The notes beneath the pieces were generated by a model. It worked only from the letters and a program-made list of their open reading frames with translations, searched no databases and had not been told where the DNA came from. This document shows, piece by piece, positions 47,474 through 55,918 of a stretch of 64,000 nt of DNA (the first letter of the stretch is position 1; each line of letters opens with the position of its first letter). Origin of the DNA: Hyphomicrobiaceae bacterium (GTDB lineage: Bacteria; Pseudomonadota; Alphaproteobacteria; Rhizobiales; Hyphomicrobiaceae); the NCBI GenBank assembly GCA_020442165.1, contig JAGRKV010000029.1, positions 98,558 to 162,557 on the forward strand, in the 5' to 3' direction. The translations under genes and the position numbers were made by a program.

Positions 47474-48006
47474 CCGTCTACATCCCTCGCGAGCTGGACC
47501 GACTCCGCCTTGAGCAGAATCTAACGCTACGCGAACTCGCACGGCGATCCGGCATCTCAACACCGACCGTTACGGGTGTCTTGGGTGGCCGCTCGAACTT
47601 GTCCAGCACCATCGCCGTCGCCAACGCCTTGGGCTACTCGTTGTCGTGGACGTTCTGGGACGATGAATCCTGCAAGCGCCGTCTGCTGTTGCTGCCCGGA
47701 TCATTGCAGGCGCAGTTGAGCGTATTCCGACAGCGATACACAAACGCAAGCATTCCATCGCTGCGAGCACCGCGTCTATCGGTCAACGCCATCCGCGATC
47801 TTGAGCACGGCGGCGACTGTAGGTTTGAGACAATCGACCGCTTGGGGCGCTTGCTCAATCTCGAATTCACCTTGGTTCGGGGGACCATCAACAACGTGAT
47901 GGACAAGATTCCATCACTCGAAACGGTACCGGTGGAAGAACCCTTCTCATTCCAGCGACACATGGAAGAACTCGAAAGAAAAAGAGATGCTAGCAGTCCC
48001 ACTTGA
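47470..48006 (+). CDS. XRE-type regulator with two HTH segments
   Basis: 178 residues from GTG 47470. First HTH at residues about 8-55 (LRLEQNLTLRELARRSGIST, VTGVLGGRSNLSSTIAVANAL), second weaker copy around 95-135 (APRLSVNAIRDLEHGG, IDRLGRLLNLEF). Likely DNA-binding repressor/activator of the element. It overlaps the next gene by 20 bp. Confidence 0.75.
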   Translation: MTVYIPRELDRLRLEQNLTLRELARRSGISTPTVTGVLGGRSNLSSTIAVANALGYSLSWTFWDDESCKRRLLLLPGSLQAQLSVFRQRYTNASIPSLRAPRLSVNAIRDLEHGGDCRFETIDRLGRLLNLEFTLVRGTINNVMDKIPSLETVPVEEPFSFQRHMEELERKRDASSPT

Positions 48007-48514
48007 ACAGCTACGTAAAGAGCGCGGATACAAATACGCAGACCTCGTTGAGATGACCGGCCTATGCACCCAAGCCGTCGTCGCGGTCCATCGCGGACGC
48101 GGTATGACTGACAGTCTCGCAAAGATCGCCAAGGCTTACTATCACTACGTCTGCATACCGGGGCAGCGGCCTGACTTGCACTTGGGGGCACAGCTACGGG
48201 CGCACCGTCTTGCGAACGGGATCACCCTCAAGGGTGCATCCGAGTCGTCTGGCGTTGCGGTCAAGACTATCGAGCGCATAGAGCGCGGCGAAGTCTGCTA
48301 CGTCGGAGTCGTCTGTGCCTACGCTGAGGCTATCGCAACGGCGCTGACGTTGATCGACCACGGCACCTATCAACTGCGTGTCGCACAGGCTGATCTGGAC
48401 GACTGGCACTCTAAGCGCGTTTTGCCGGTGGATGCGTGGGCTTATGACGAGGCCCTTACGGTCCACCTTCAGCGACGGGTGGACGTTGCGGAGAGATGGC
48501 TATGTCCGAGATAA
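47987..48514 (+). CDS. XRE-type regulator with two HTH segments, second copy
   Basis: 175 residues with the same two-HTH plan: PLEQLRKERGYKYADLVEMT and LGAQLRAHRLANGITLKGAS with VAVKTIERIERGE. Adjacent paralogous double-HTH proteins may act as a heteromeric switch. Its end overlaps the start of the last gene of the operon. Confidence 0.75.
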   Translation: MLAVPLEQLRKERGYKYADLVEMTGLCTQAVVAVHRGRGMTDSLAKIAKAYYHYVCIPGQRPDLHLGAQLRAHRLANGITLKGASESSGVAVKTIERIERGEVCYVGVVCAYAEAIATALTLIDHGTYQLRVAQADLDDWHSKRVLPVDAWAYDEALTVHLQRRVDVAERWLCPR

Positions 48515-48702
48515 TCGCGACGGCTATGACCGATGCAGAGCTAGCCTTGTATCGTGCCCAGCGCGCGTTGCACCTATGGGATTCCGCGCGTGAGATCGAT
48601 CTGACAGACAAGCTGCTTGTCGCGAAGATCGATAATTACTTGACCAAGGCCCGCGACACGGCGGCAAGGAATCTTGACCAGTCAAAGAGACGCTGCACCT
48701 AG
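48502..48702 (+). CDS. Small hypothetical protein at the end of the operon, 66 aa
   Basis: 66 residues from ATG 48502 (ATG 48496 in frame): MTDAELALYRAQRALHLWDS, a Leu/Ala-rich helix, then a basic tail. Starts within the preceding gene. Its stop codon shares bases with the stop of the RelA/SpoT gene on the other strand. Confidence 0.55.
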   Translation: MSEIIATAMTDAELALYRAQRALHLWDSAREIDLTDKLLVAKIDNYLTKARDTAARNLDQSKRRCT

Positions 48703-49880
48703 GATTTCTGTCTCTTTTTCGGTACCGGCTCAGTCCACCTTTTGGGTTTGCGGAACCAAGACATATCTGGGACTTCCTTCGGGCCGGGCGGGACGGTTTG
48801 CTGCGGTGGCATGGTGTACTCTTTCGCGCTGTACCCCCTAGTGATGTCACGAAGGTTCGCGGCAAACATCTGCACATCGCCGAAGTAGTTCGGGAACGCC
48901 TCTTTCAGGTCTTCAATCCTGTCCGCCTCCACGAACACCGTGTTGAACCGGTTGTCACCACGTACAGTGTTCTGCTGCTCGACCGCTTCGGTCTCAGCGA
49001 CGCCAGCTATTGGTATTGTGTGTGGGCTCACCACAACCTGCATGTCCCGGTTGTCGTACTGAATTCGATAGTATCTCGGTTTGTCACCCCCCGTGGTGTA
49101 TGTGTCGGTGAATCTCACAGCTTGCCGTAGGTTTTCAAGCGTCCCAACAGCCCGCAGTTCCCTATCGAGTTCTCTAAGCTCCCGGACGCGTTCGGAACGA
49201 GAGGGGACGCCTTGCGGTTCGGGACAATCTTCCGCAACGGCAAGTTCTGCCGACATCAGTTCGAGCAGACGAAGCCAACTGGCGTTCCCGATTCCCGCCT
49301 TAAGGTCCTGTTTTAGAAAAAGCCCGACAGCTTCGACCGCTGTCGCCCATGAATGTTGAAGCCGACTTCTGATCTGGACCTCAATTCTCCTGCCATTAAA
49401 AACCTCGCTCTCACCGGCCCCTTTGAACTTGTAGATCACATGATGGCAACGATAACCACCCGGCTTGGGGTTGGCGATGTAGTCGCTCTCACTGAAAAAT
49501 TCATGCAACGGGTTGTCGCGAAACGCTTGAATGAGAGCGTTCGCTGCCCTCATCGACGGCAGAATGGCGCGGCAACCGCCAAGGTCCTGCATCTGGTTCA
49601 GCTTGGAAGGAATTCGCCGCAGTTTCTTCTGAATCGAGGACATACGCTTCAGGCGGGCAACCGAAAGTCCTTGCAGGTTACCAGAGCGGTTCTTGCCGAT
49701 GATCTCTTGGCGAACTCGTGTCATTGGGTAGACATGAGAATCCCGCCAACTGTTAGCTATTCGGAATATTTCTAGAATCTCTTCCCTACGCTCTTCCTCC
49801 CATGCAATTGGCTCTCGCAGAGCGTCACCCGCCCTGACGACCTGCTTCATGCTGTATTGGAACTGCGGGAAATCCGGCAT
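48699..49880 (-). CDS. RelA/SpoT synthetase-domain protein (no hydrolase domain)
   Basis: 393 residues. The synthetase domain covers about residues 55-190: RLKRMSSIQKKL (Arg77, Lys79, Lys85), QDLGGCRAI (Asp99, Arg104), SDYIANPKPGGYRCHHVIY and RRIEVQIRSRLQHSWATAVE (Glu167, Gln169, Arg171, His176), the full set expected for a (p)ppGpp/(p)ppApp or tRNA pyrophosphokinase. There is no HD hydrolase or TGS domain. The C-terminal 200 residues are unfamiliar. Such proteins in mobile elements act as growth-arresting toxins or phage-sensing effectors (toxSAS, CapRel). No antitoxin is adjacent on the same strand. Placed between the regulatory operon and the integrase. Confidence 0.85.
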   Translation of the reverse strand: MPDFPQFQYSMKQVVRAGDALREPIAWEEERREEILEIFRIANSWRDSHVYPMTRVRQEIIGKNRSGNLQGLSVARLKRMSSIQKKLRRIPSKLNQMQDLGGCRAILPSMRAANALIQAFRDNPLHEFFSESDYIANPKPGGYRCHHVIYKFKGAGESEVFNGRRIEVQIRSRLQHSWATAVEAVGLFLKQDLKAGIGNASWLRLLELMSAELAVAEDCPEPQGVPSRSERVRELRELDRELRAVGTLENLRQAVRFTDTYTTGGDKPRYYRIQYDNRDMQVVVSPHTIPIAGVAETEAVEQQNTVRGDNRFNTVFVEADRIEDLKEAFPNYFGDVQMFAANLRDITRGYSAKEYTMPPQQTVPPGPKEVPDMSWFRKPKRWTEPVPKKRQKS

Positions 49881-49990
49881 GGCGCGACACCTCGAATACG
49901 CGCCAGCAACCCCGTGCTTTTAGTGGTGTTCGCCGCTCGCGTTCAGATAATGTTCCAAAGTAAAGCGAGTCGTCTGTGTGCGCAAAACCC

Positions 49991-51586
49991 TCAGATGTTG
50001 AATCGCAGAGCTTCCACAAGCTTCGCCCGCGCCTCCAACAACACCATGTCATTCGCCTCTCCGACATAGCCGTCGCCGTACCTACCCGCCACACCTGCCA
50101 CGGCCTGCCCCAAGATGCGAAGCCGGTTCTCGTTGTCCAGCGGGTGCCGCCGTTTCCACTCGGCTGCAAACGTATGGCGAAGGCTGTGGAAGCTCAGTCC
50201 ATCCCTTCCGATGCCAAGAGCCTTGATACGCCGTGCGAAGTCCTTCCCCGGTGCATCCGAAAAACGCCCGGTACGTTCTCGCAGCGGCACGCTGGGAAAC
50301 AAGCGACCGTTCATGTGCGTCGCGAAGTCCAAGAAACCAAGGTCGATTAGCTTCTGGTGGATCGGCACCGACCGAACGGAAGCCTTGCGCTTCAACTTCA
50401 ACCACGGTGCAAAGTAGAGGTGCGGCGCTGGTTCCAGCCTCACCAGTTCTGTCGTCAACTGACACATCTCGTTAGACCGGGCTCCGGTACACACCCCGAG
50501 CCACGTCAACCACCATAGGTATTCAGGCAGTACACCCGGCGTTAATACCACCTTTAGTTCGTCTGTCTGGAAAGCATCCTTCTGGTTCGCGGCGGCTTCG
50601 TCACCCGCCGTGATCGCCTTCCATGCCTCGTTGTTCTCAAAGGGATTGTAGACACCATCAAAGCTGGCAGATGCGAAGTCGAAGACACGGGCAACATTCG
50701 CACGCTTGGTGCGTATGGTGACAGGGGACTGCGGTGGGTAGCCCAGTTCTTCTCCCCGTTTGATCGTGTCGGCTATCGACAACCCGCGTAGTTTGCTTCG
50801 CTTGCTCCGGTTCGCGGGTAAGCCCGCAAAGGCTTCCCTCACGGTCTTTCCATCGGCTCTCGTGTAGTCGGTTATAGGCTTGTCACCGATTATCTCGATA
50901 ACGTCTCGGATCAGGCTTTGCAGGGACAGCGCATTGTCGGTGGACAGGTTCGGGCGGGCTTTGAGGTAGGAGTCCAAGACGGTCGATAGCTTGTCGCCGG
51001 TACCTTTGGTTACCGTGGCTGCTGCGACTACCGGGACGATCCCGGAGTCCGTGTCGATTATCTCCAACAACGTCGCGACACCCGTCCGAGCCATCGCCAA
51101 CAAGTGCCCCGTCGTCGGTGCAAGATCACCGATACCCTTGTTCCGTAGCCATGTGAGCCACCACCGCTGGTGTTCGAACTCGTAGGCTATGGCTTTCGCC
51201 CGTGCGTCCTTCAGCATCCGGTCTAGGCGTTTCCTGATCGCCGTGGCCGTCTTCAGCGGATCATCGACTCCGGCCTGCGCAGCCTCTTGTCGGGCACCTT
51301 GTTCGCATTCCAGCAGGTATTCCCGGTACGAGGCACAGACGGCTTCCAGACTGATCTGTGGGGCGCTGTCGGCGGCTTTAGGTAAGGCGCTGGCGTCCAC
51401 CTTGGGGCCGGTGCCCACATACTCATCCAAGAGCGCCTGATAGACCCCTGGCACCCGCCGTAAGGCTTCGTTGTAGTCGCCGGTTCGCAACGACCGCCAG
51501 CGCAGCTTGCCACCAACGTGGGGGCGGATGCACCAGTTGTCTGAGCCCTTACGTCGGGCGGGTTTTGGAAGCTGTTTTCGGGGCAC
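49991..51586 (-). CDS. int: Tyrosine-recombinase integrase of the element
   Basis: 531 residues with the tyrosine recombinase catalytic set: Arg370 (GVCTGARSNEMCQL), Lys near 398-401 (KLKRKASVRSVPIH), His467-x-x-Arg470 (FHSLRHTFAAEW), and the nucleophile in GRYGDGY (Tyr503 or 507). The N-terminus is basic (MPRKQLPKPARRKG). It sits 95 bp from the tRNA-Thr attachment site and should catalyse integration and excision. The 110 bp gap to the RelA/SpoT gene shows no feature. Confidence 0.93.
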   Translation of the reverse strand: MPRKQLPKPARRKGSDNWCIRPHVGGKLRWRSLRTGDYNEALRRVPGVYQALLDEYVGTGPKVDASALPKAADSAPQISLEAVCASYREYLLECEQGARQEAAQAGVDDPLKTATAIRKRLDRMLKDARAKAIAYEFEHQRWWLTWLRNKGIGDLAPTTGHLLAMARTGVATLLEIIDTDSGIVPVVAAATVTKGTGDKLSTVLDSYLKARPNLSTDNALSLQSLIRDVIEIIGDKPITDYTRADGKTVREAFAGLPANRSKRSKLRGLSIADTIKRGEELGYPPQSPVTIRTKRANVARVFDFASASFDGVYNPFENNEAWKAITAGDEAAANQKDAFQTDELKVVLTPGVLPEYLWWLTWLGVCTGARSNEMCQLTTELVRLEPAPHLYFAPWLKLKRKASVRSVPIHQKLIDLGFLDFATHMNGRLFPSVPLRERTGRFSDAPGKDFARRIKALGIGRDGLSFHSLRHTFAAEWKRRHPLDNENRLRILGQAVAGVAGRYGDGYVGEANDMVLLEARAKLVEALRFNI

Positions 51587-51680
51587 GTTGTTAGCAGTCT
51601 ATGCAGCACCTTTGTGCAGCAGTCTCTCGAAAATGTGCCCTAATTTCAAGAGTTTCTGGAGATTCAATCCACTACTAACA

Positions 51681-51699
51681 AGTGGTGCCGCTTGCGTGA
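51681..51699. repeat. attR core (right 19 bp direct repeat)
   Basis: Identical to 33336-33354. It covers the last 17 bases of the tRNA-Thr gene on the minus strand, including the encoded CCA, plus two bases beyond. Confidence 0.88.
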
Positions 51700-51758
51700 C
51701 TCGAACACGCGACCCCATCATTACGAATGATGTGCTCTACCGGCTGAGCTAAAGCGGC
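51683..51758 (-). tRNA. tRNA-Thr(CGT), integration target of the element
   Basis: 76 nt: acceptor GCCGCTT/AAGCGGC with A-CCA encoded, D arm GCTC/GAGC, anticodon stem CATCA-TTCGTAA-TGATG (anticodon CGT), T arm CGCGT-TCGAGTC... canonical. Intact, so integration kept the tRNA functional. Confidence 0.96.
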
Positions 51759-51997
51759 GCACCGCACAGGTGTCGAGGCCGAGGGAATAACGTGGTCGCC
51801 ACTCGATTGCAAGTTCCCCGAACAACCCCCATGAGATTTATGCGGCAACGCCCCTGGGTACGGCACAAATTGGCCCCAGCCCAGGCCACCGGCACCGCCG
51901 CCTGGGCCAGAGTTGGAGCGATTATGTCTAATGCGGCACCGCTGCTGACCGCCACCTCGGCAACGGGTGATGCCACCGCCTGAACCCAGGGAACGCG

Positions 51998-53941
51998 TTA
52001 TCGCGACGTACCGTACCGGGGCATGGGCGGCTCCACTTCCTCCACGGTCACGGCATCTGGGCCCGGGTCGTCCGGCGCCCGTGGAGAGACAAATATTTTG
52101 GGTTCGGCTGATGGTGTTTTCGTGCGCTGATCCGCCACGACGAGCGTCTTGGAACCAGTAGGGGCGGCATTGCCAGCCGGTTTGGCGCCAGCGTCTGCAT
52201 TAACACTTGGCTTTGGGGCATCTGCCACCTTGGCCGTGGCAACCGGCACCTCTACGACCGCAGGAACAGCCACGCTACCGGCCTGGGAGACGGGCTCGCC
52301 AGTCGCTACAGTCACTGCAGTTGTCGCGGGCGCAGTGCCGGCCTCTACAGTGGCAACGGCTTTTTTCGCATTGGCGCCCGCATCGCTAGTGCCACTGGCA
52401 GTCCCGCCAGCAGAGCTGGCCTCAATATCGGCTGCAGTGCTGGCAGCCGATTGGGCCATGACGCCAGCACCCGCAGCAGCAGGCACAGCAATCTGTTTGC
52501 TCCCTCCAGCTGCCGGAGACGCCGTTGAAGATGGCGCGGGCGGCGTCGCTACAGGCGCTGTCACCGTGACCGCACTTGAGTCAATTGCATCAAGCGGCGC
52601 ACCAAGCGACATCAAATCCTCAAGCGAGTCCGCAAGCAGCCCAGCGCCGGCATGATCGGTCGCCTCGACGGGCACACGCCATTGGAATGCGTCGAGCTGC
52701 CCCGTAACAGGCGAAACCGGCGCCCACGTCTCAGAAACGACACCATCCGCAGTCCATGCCGGATCGCGTGTCGCGTTGGCGGCTCGCGCCAGCCATTCAC
52801 GCACACGCCCCTTGTTGCCATGCTCCTCGTGCTCGATGCGGGCCATGAGAGTGGCAACCCGCTGCGTCAGGCGCTCGCTGAGGAGAGGCTCCAAGGCTGC
52901 TCGCGCAGCACCGAAATCGCGTGCCTCGATCGCCGTGCGCGCAACTGCGACCGCGCTCTCCAAGGAATTCTGCTGCATGTTTGCAAGCTGGCGGACGCGG
53001 TCCAGCCGGTCGCGCGGACTGTCGCCGACGCGCGCATAGGCATAGGCTGCGGCGAGATCGGGGTGCGGCGCCTTGAGCCAGGTCTTCTGCAACACCTTCG
53101 CCGCCTTTGGCGTATTCCCGCGTGAGGCCAGCAGCCGGCCAGCGATTGCGGCAGCGGGAACGAGCCCCGGCGCAAGCGTGTGTGCTTCCATCGCCAGACC
53201 GAGCGCACGCTCAGGATCAGCATCCTCGGCCTTCTGCGCTTGCGCTGTCAGCAGCACGGCACGCCGGCGATCCGCGACGGACTTGTCGACATGGCCATGC
53301 TTCTTGGCCGATGCCAGTGTCTGCAAGGCGCCTGGCCAGTCCGCCGACTTGCACTGCAATTCGAACAGCGCATCCGTCGACCAGCCAAGCTTGGGATTGA
53401 GCGCCAGCGCCCGCTCGGCAAACTGCCGGGCTGCTTCAAGCTCACCTTCGCGCTGCGCCTCCAGGAACAGGCCGCGCAGCCCAAGCTGCTCCGTATCGGG
53501 CTGTGCCAGCATGGCCTCGAAAATGCGGCGCGCTGTCGATTTGTCCCCTGAGAGCTGCGCTGCCTGTGCCCGCAGCAGATGCGTCAGCGGCTCATTGGGA
53601 AGTGACTTGCGGGCCTGCACCGCATAGCGCATCGCGTTGGTCCGGTCGCCCGCACCAATGGCAATGATGCCGGACGATAGCGCGTCAAGACCGCGCTTTT
53701 GCTTGCGCCGGTAGAAGTAGTTGCCGACCGTCGCAGGGCTTTTCCAAACCGCCTTGACCACCGACCACAGGAAAATGGCCAGCCCCACCAGGAATGTCAG
53801 GCCAACCACGGCGTGAAACACGCTGAGTTCACCCTCATAGCCCTCCCAGTTGACGACGATGAGGCCGGGCCGGTCCGCGAGCCATGACAGGCCGGTGGCG
53901 ACCAGAGCGACGGCGATGAGAAACAGGATGAGACGCAACAT
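51998..53941 (-). CDS. hemY: HemY-like inner-membrane TPR protein
   Basis: 647 residues. HemY_N domain: two membrane helices (LILFLIAVALVATGLSWLAD and VVGLTFLVGLAIFLWSVV) separated by RPGLIVVNWEGYEGEL, then TPR-like helical repeats to about residue 400. The C-terminal 200 residues are Ala/Thr/Val/Pro-rich and ungapped low complexity, ending EPPMPRYGTSR. Despite the name it is not the oxidase; its role in haem synthesis is unclear. 12 bp downstream of the Mic60-like gene. Confidence 0.9.
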   Translation of the reverse strand: MLRLILFLIAVALVATGLSWLADRPGLIVVNWEGYEGELSVFHAVVGLTFLVGLAIFLWSVVKAVWKSPATVGNYFYRRKQKRGLDALSSGIIAIGAGDRTNAMRYAVQARKSLPNEPLTHLLRAQAAQLSGDKSTARRIFEAMLAQPDTEQLGLRGLFLEAQREGELEAARQFAERALALNPKLGWSTDALFELQCKSADWPGALQTLASAKKHGHVDKSVADRRRAVLLTAQAQKAEDADPERALGLAMEAHTLAPGLVPAAAIAGRLLASRGNTPKAAKVLQKTWLKAPHPDLAAAYAYARVGDSPRDRLDRVRQLANMQQNSLESAVAVARTAIEARDFGAARAALEPLLSERLTQRVATLMARIEHEEHGNKGRVREWLARAANATRDPAWTADGVVSETWAPVSPVTGQLDAFQWRVPVEATDHAGAGLLADSLEDLMSLGAPLDAIDSSAVTVTAPVATPPAPSSTASPAAGGSKQIAVPAAAGAGVMAQSAASTAADIEASSAGGTASGTSDAGANAKKAVATVEAGTAPATTAVTVATGEPVSQAGSVAVPAVVEVPVATAKVADAPKPSVNADAGAKPAGNAAPTGSKTLVVADQRTKTPSAEPKIFVSPRAPDDPGPDAVTVEEVEPPMPRYGTSR

Positions 53942-53953
53942 CGCTTGACCTCG

Positions 53954-55816
53954 TTATTGAATAGCTGCTGGAGCGGCTGGCGCTCCTTCGCCGCTCAGCG
54001 ACGATTTGAGCTGGCCCTCGATTTCCCTCAAAGCCTGATCGACAGCATTGCGTGCCGCCACCTTCTTGAGGAATTCGCCGGCAGGAGCCCGCGCCTTGTC
54101 CGAAAGCTTCTGGCTCAGCGCCTGGAAGTCGCCGATGCGCCCCTCCGACAAAGCGCTATCCATGCGCCCCACAACGGCCTCGACACCGTCATCGTCCGAG
54201 TTGTGGTTGACTTTGCGCACCCGGACCACGGAACGCGCTCCAGACATCAGCCGGTCCAGAACACCGCCGTCGCCGCTGTCCTCGGCCGCTGCGATGATTG
54301 AGAACGCCAGCGGCCGGAACCCCGCCTGCAGATCCGCAAGTGTCGGCACGCCATCCATCTTGTAGGGCTCAAGGCCCGCCAGATTGATCTTGCTGCCGGC
54401 AGCTTTCTTCACCTGCGCCAGCTCTTCCGCGAAACCAAGCCCGCGATCGATCACCCGCTTCAAGTTGGCAAGTTCGAGAGAAAGCACGATGCGCTCGGCA
54501 TTGGCCTTGCGGTTGTCCTCTGCCGTCACCACGCCATGCACGCTCTGTTCGAGCGCTGCCACCTTGGCGGAGACCGGCGCGATTGCCGAGCTGATGTCGT
54601 CCGGCTTGGCCGCTGCCTTGAAGCGGGCGGCGAGATCGCCCTTCAAGGCATCGAGCCCTGAGGTCAACTTGCCGGTTTCTTCCTGCACAACACGCAGCGT
54701 ATCGCTGACACGTTCACCGTCGGCCTTCAGCGCTTCCATGCGCTGGCCAAGCCGCGTCGCTTCGGTCTTGACATCCGCAAGTTCACGGTCGATCCGTTGC
54801 GTGCCCGAACGCGCGGCTTCCGCCGTCTCGGCAGCCTTGCCCATGCGCGAGTCGATTTCCTCGCCGACACTCTTGCGCAATGCCGCCATCTGGTTTTCGA
54901 GCGTCGATTCCAGATCGCTGAGCTTGCCTGTCACTGCGGCAAGCTGCGGCACCGCCGCCCCGGCGCTACCGCCTGAGCTGGCCGACGCCAGCATGCTGAG
55001 CTGCTCTTCCAGTTTCGCAATGCGCGGATCAGCGATGCCCGAACCGCCTGCTGCAGGAGCTTCGGCGGCTTTTGCTACAAGTGTCTGCGTCTCGCCCTTG
55101 AGCTTGTCCTGTTCCGCGCTCAACGCGGCAACCTGCTCGTTCAATTTCTCAAGAGCGGCGAGCTTGGCTGTTACCGCGCCCATCGCTTCTGAAAGCTTCG
55201 CGCCCTCGCCGCCTTGCGCTGCCGCTTTCGACGACTTCTCCAGCTCCGCGATACGCGCATTGAGCTGCTGGGTCGCCTCATTCGACGCCGAATGTACCGG
55301 AAGGCCAAGCTGCTCAAGCTGAGGTGTCAGCGTATCGGCGCCCAGCAGGGCAAGGAAGCCGCCGACCAGACCCGCAACCGTATGTGATACGAACCGCCCA
55401 AATCCGCCACTGCTTTGCGCGGGCTGCGGAGGCGGCATTTTTGCCGATGCTGCCGAGGAAGCGCCTGCGCTACTGCCGGCAGTCTTGCCGCCCGATCCTG
55501 CGTCAGCCTTCGTGGTGTCGGACTTTCCAGACAAAGGCGTTTGCCCTTTGGACGGGCTGCTGTCTGCCGCAGTCTTTGCGGCGCTCGCCGAAGACGCCGC
55601 CGAACTTGTCGCGGAACTCGCCGCGCCAGTCGCCGCAGAACCGCTCGTCGCAGCTGTAGCCGCGCCAGATCCCGTGCTGCTTGTTGATTTCGCTTCCGCA
55701 GCCTTCTGTTCGGCCGTCTTGATTTCGACCGCCTTCAGATCAAGCGTCGCATGCGGCCGTTTGGGATCGCCAGCACGCAGTGGATCTTTCTTCTGGTCGT
55801 CGCGGTTGTTGGACAT
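53954..55816 (-). CDS. Mitofilin (Mic60)-like protein, alphaproteobacterial
   Basis: 620 residues from ATG 55816 (frame open to 55864). An N-terminal Ser/Ala/Gly/Thr-rich cytoplasmic tail of about 140 residues is followed by one membrane helix (FVSHTVAGLVGGFLALLG), a long coiled coil (LNARIAELEKS to LDALKGDLAAR), and a C-terminal mitofilin-signature region (LGFAEELAQVKKAAGSKINL, LSQKLSDKARAPAGEFLKKV). Alphaproteobacterial Mic60 shapes intracytoplasmic membranes and is the ancestor of mitochondrial Mic60; its location between hemD and hemY is the conserved arrangement. Confidence 0.88.
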   Translation of the reverse strand: MSNNRDDQKKDPLRAGDPKRPHATLDLKAVEIKTAEQKAAEAKSTSSTGSGAATAATSGSAATGAASSATSSAASSASAAKTAADSSPSKGQTPLSGKSDTTKADAGSGGKTAGSSAGASSAASAKMPPPQPAQSSGGFGRFVSHTVAGLVGGFLALLGADTLTPQLEQLGLPVHSASNEATQQLNARIAELEKSSKAAAQGGEGAKLSEAMGAVTAKLAALEKLNEQVAALSAEQDKLKGETQTLVAKAAEAPAAGGSGIADPRIAKLEEQLSMLASASSGGSAGAAVPQLAAVTGKLSDLESTLENQMAALRKSVGEEIDSRMGKAAETAEAARSGTQRIDRELADVKTEATRLGQRMEALKADGERVSDTLRVVQEETGKLTSGLDALKGDLAARFKAAAKPDDISSAIAPVSAKVAALEQSVHGVVTAEDNRKANAERIVLSLELANLKRVIDRGLGFAEELAQVKKAAGSKINLAGLEPYKMDGVPTLADLQAGFRPLAFSIIAAAEDSGDGGVLDRLMSGARSVVRVRKVNHNSDDDGVEAVVGRMDSALSEGRIGDFQALSQKLSDKARAPAGEFLKKVAARNAVDQALREIEGQLKSSLSGEGAPAAPAAIQ

Positions 55817-55918
55817 AAGACTGAAACCCTCCACCTGACGCAACTTCGTGGCGCACCGACACATAGCACGCCGTCAGCGAGCGTCGCGGAACTTTAGCTC
55901 GCACGAGGCCGCTATATT

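Larger units (their letters stand above)
33336..51699. mobile_element. 18.3 kb integrative element in tRNA-Thr(CGT), phage-satellite-like
   Basis: Bounded by a 19 bp direct repeat (33336-33354 and 51681-51699) whose right copy is the 3' end of a tRNA-Thr gene. The tyrosine integrase lies at the right end with its start facing the tRNA. Contents: serine recombinase, tail tape-measure protein, zinc-finger protein, primase-like/DUF927 replication protein, candidate origin, GIY-YIG and TIR proteins, adenine methyltransferase, XRE-type regulators and a RelA/SpoT synthetase. There is no terminase, portal, capsid, tail sheath/tube, lysis or conjugation gene I can recognise, so it is not a complete prophage or ICE. 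The intergenic regions are visibly AT-rich compared with the flanks. Confidence 0.88.

Noticed and set aside
53954..55816. Cell-wall or histone-like protein because of the Ala/Ser/Lys-rich N-terminus
   Set aside because: One membrane helix followed by a long coiled coil, the C-terminal mitofilin-type region and the hem gene context fit the Mic60-like family.
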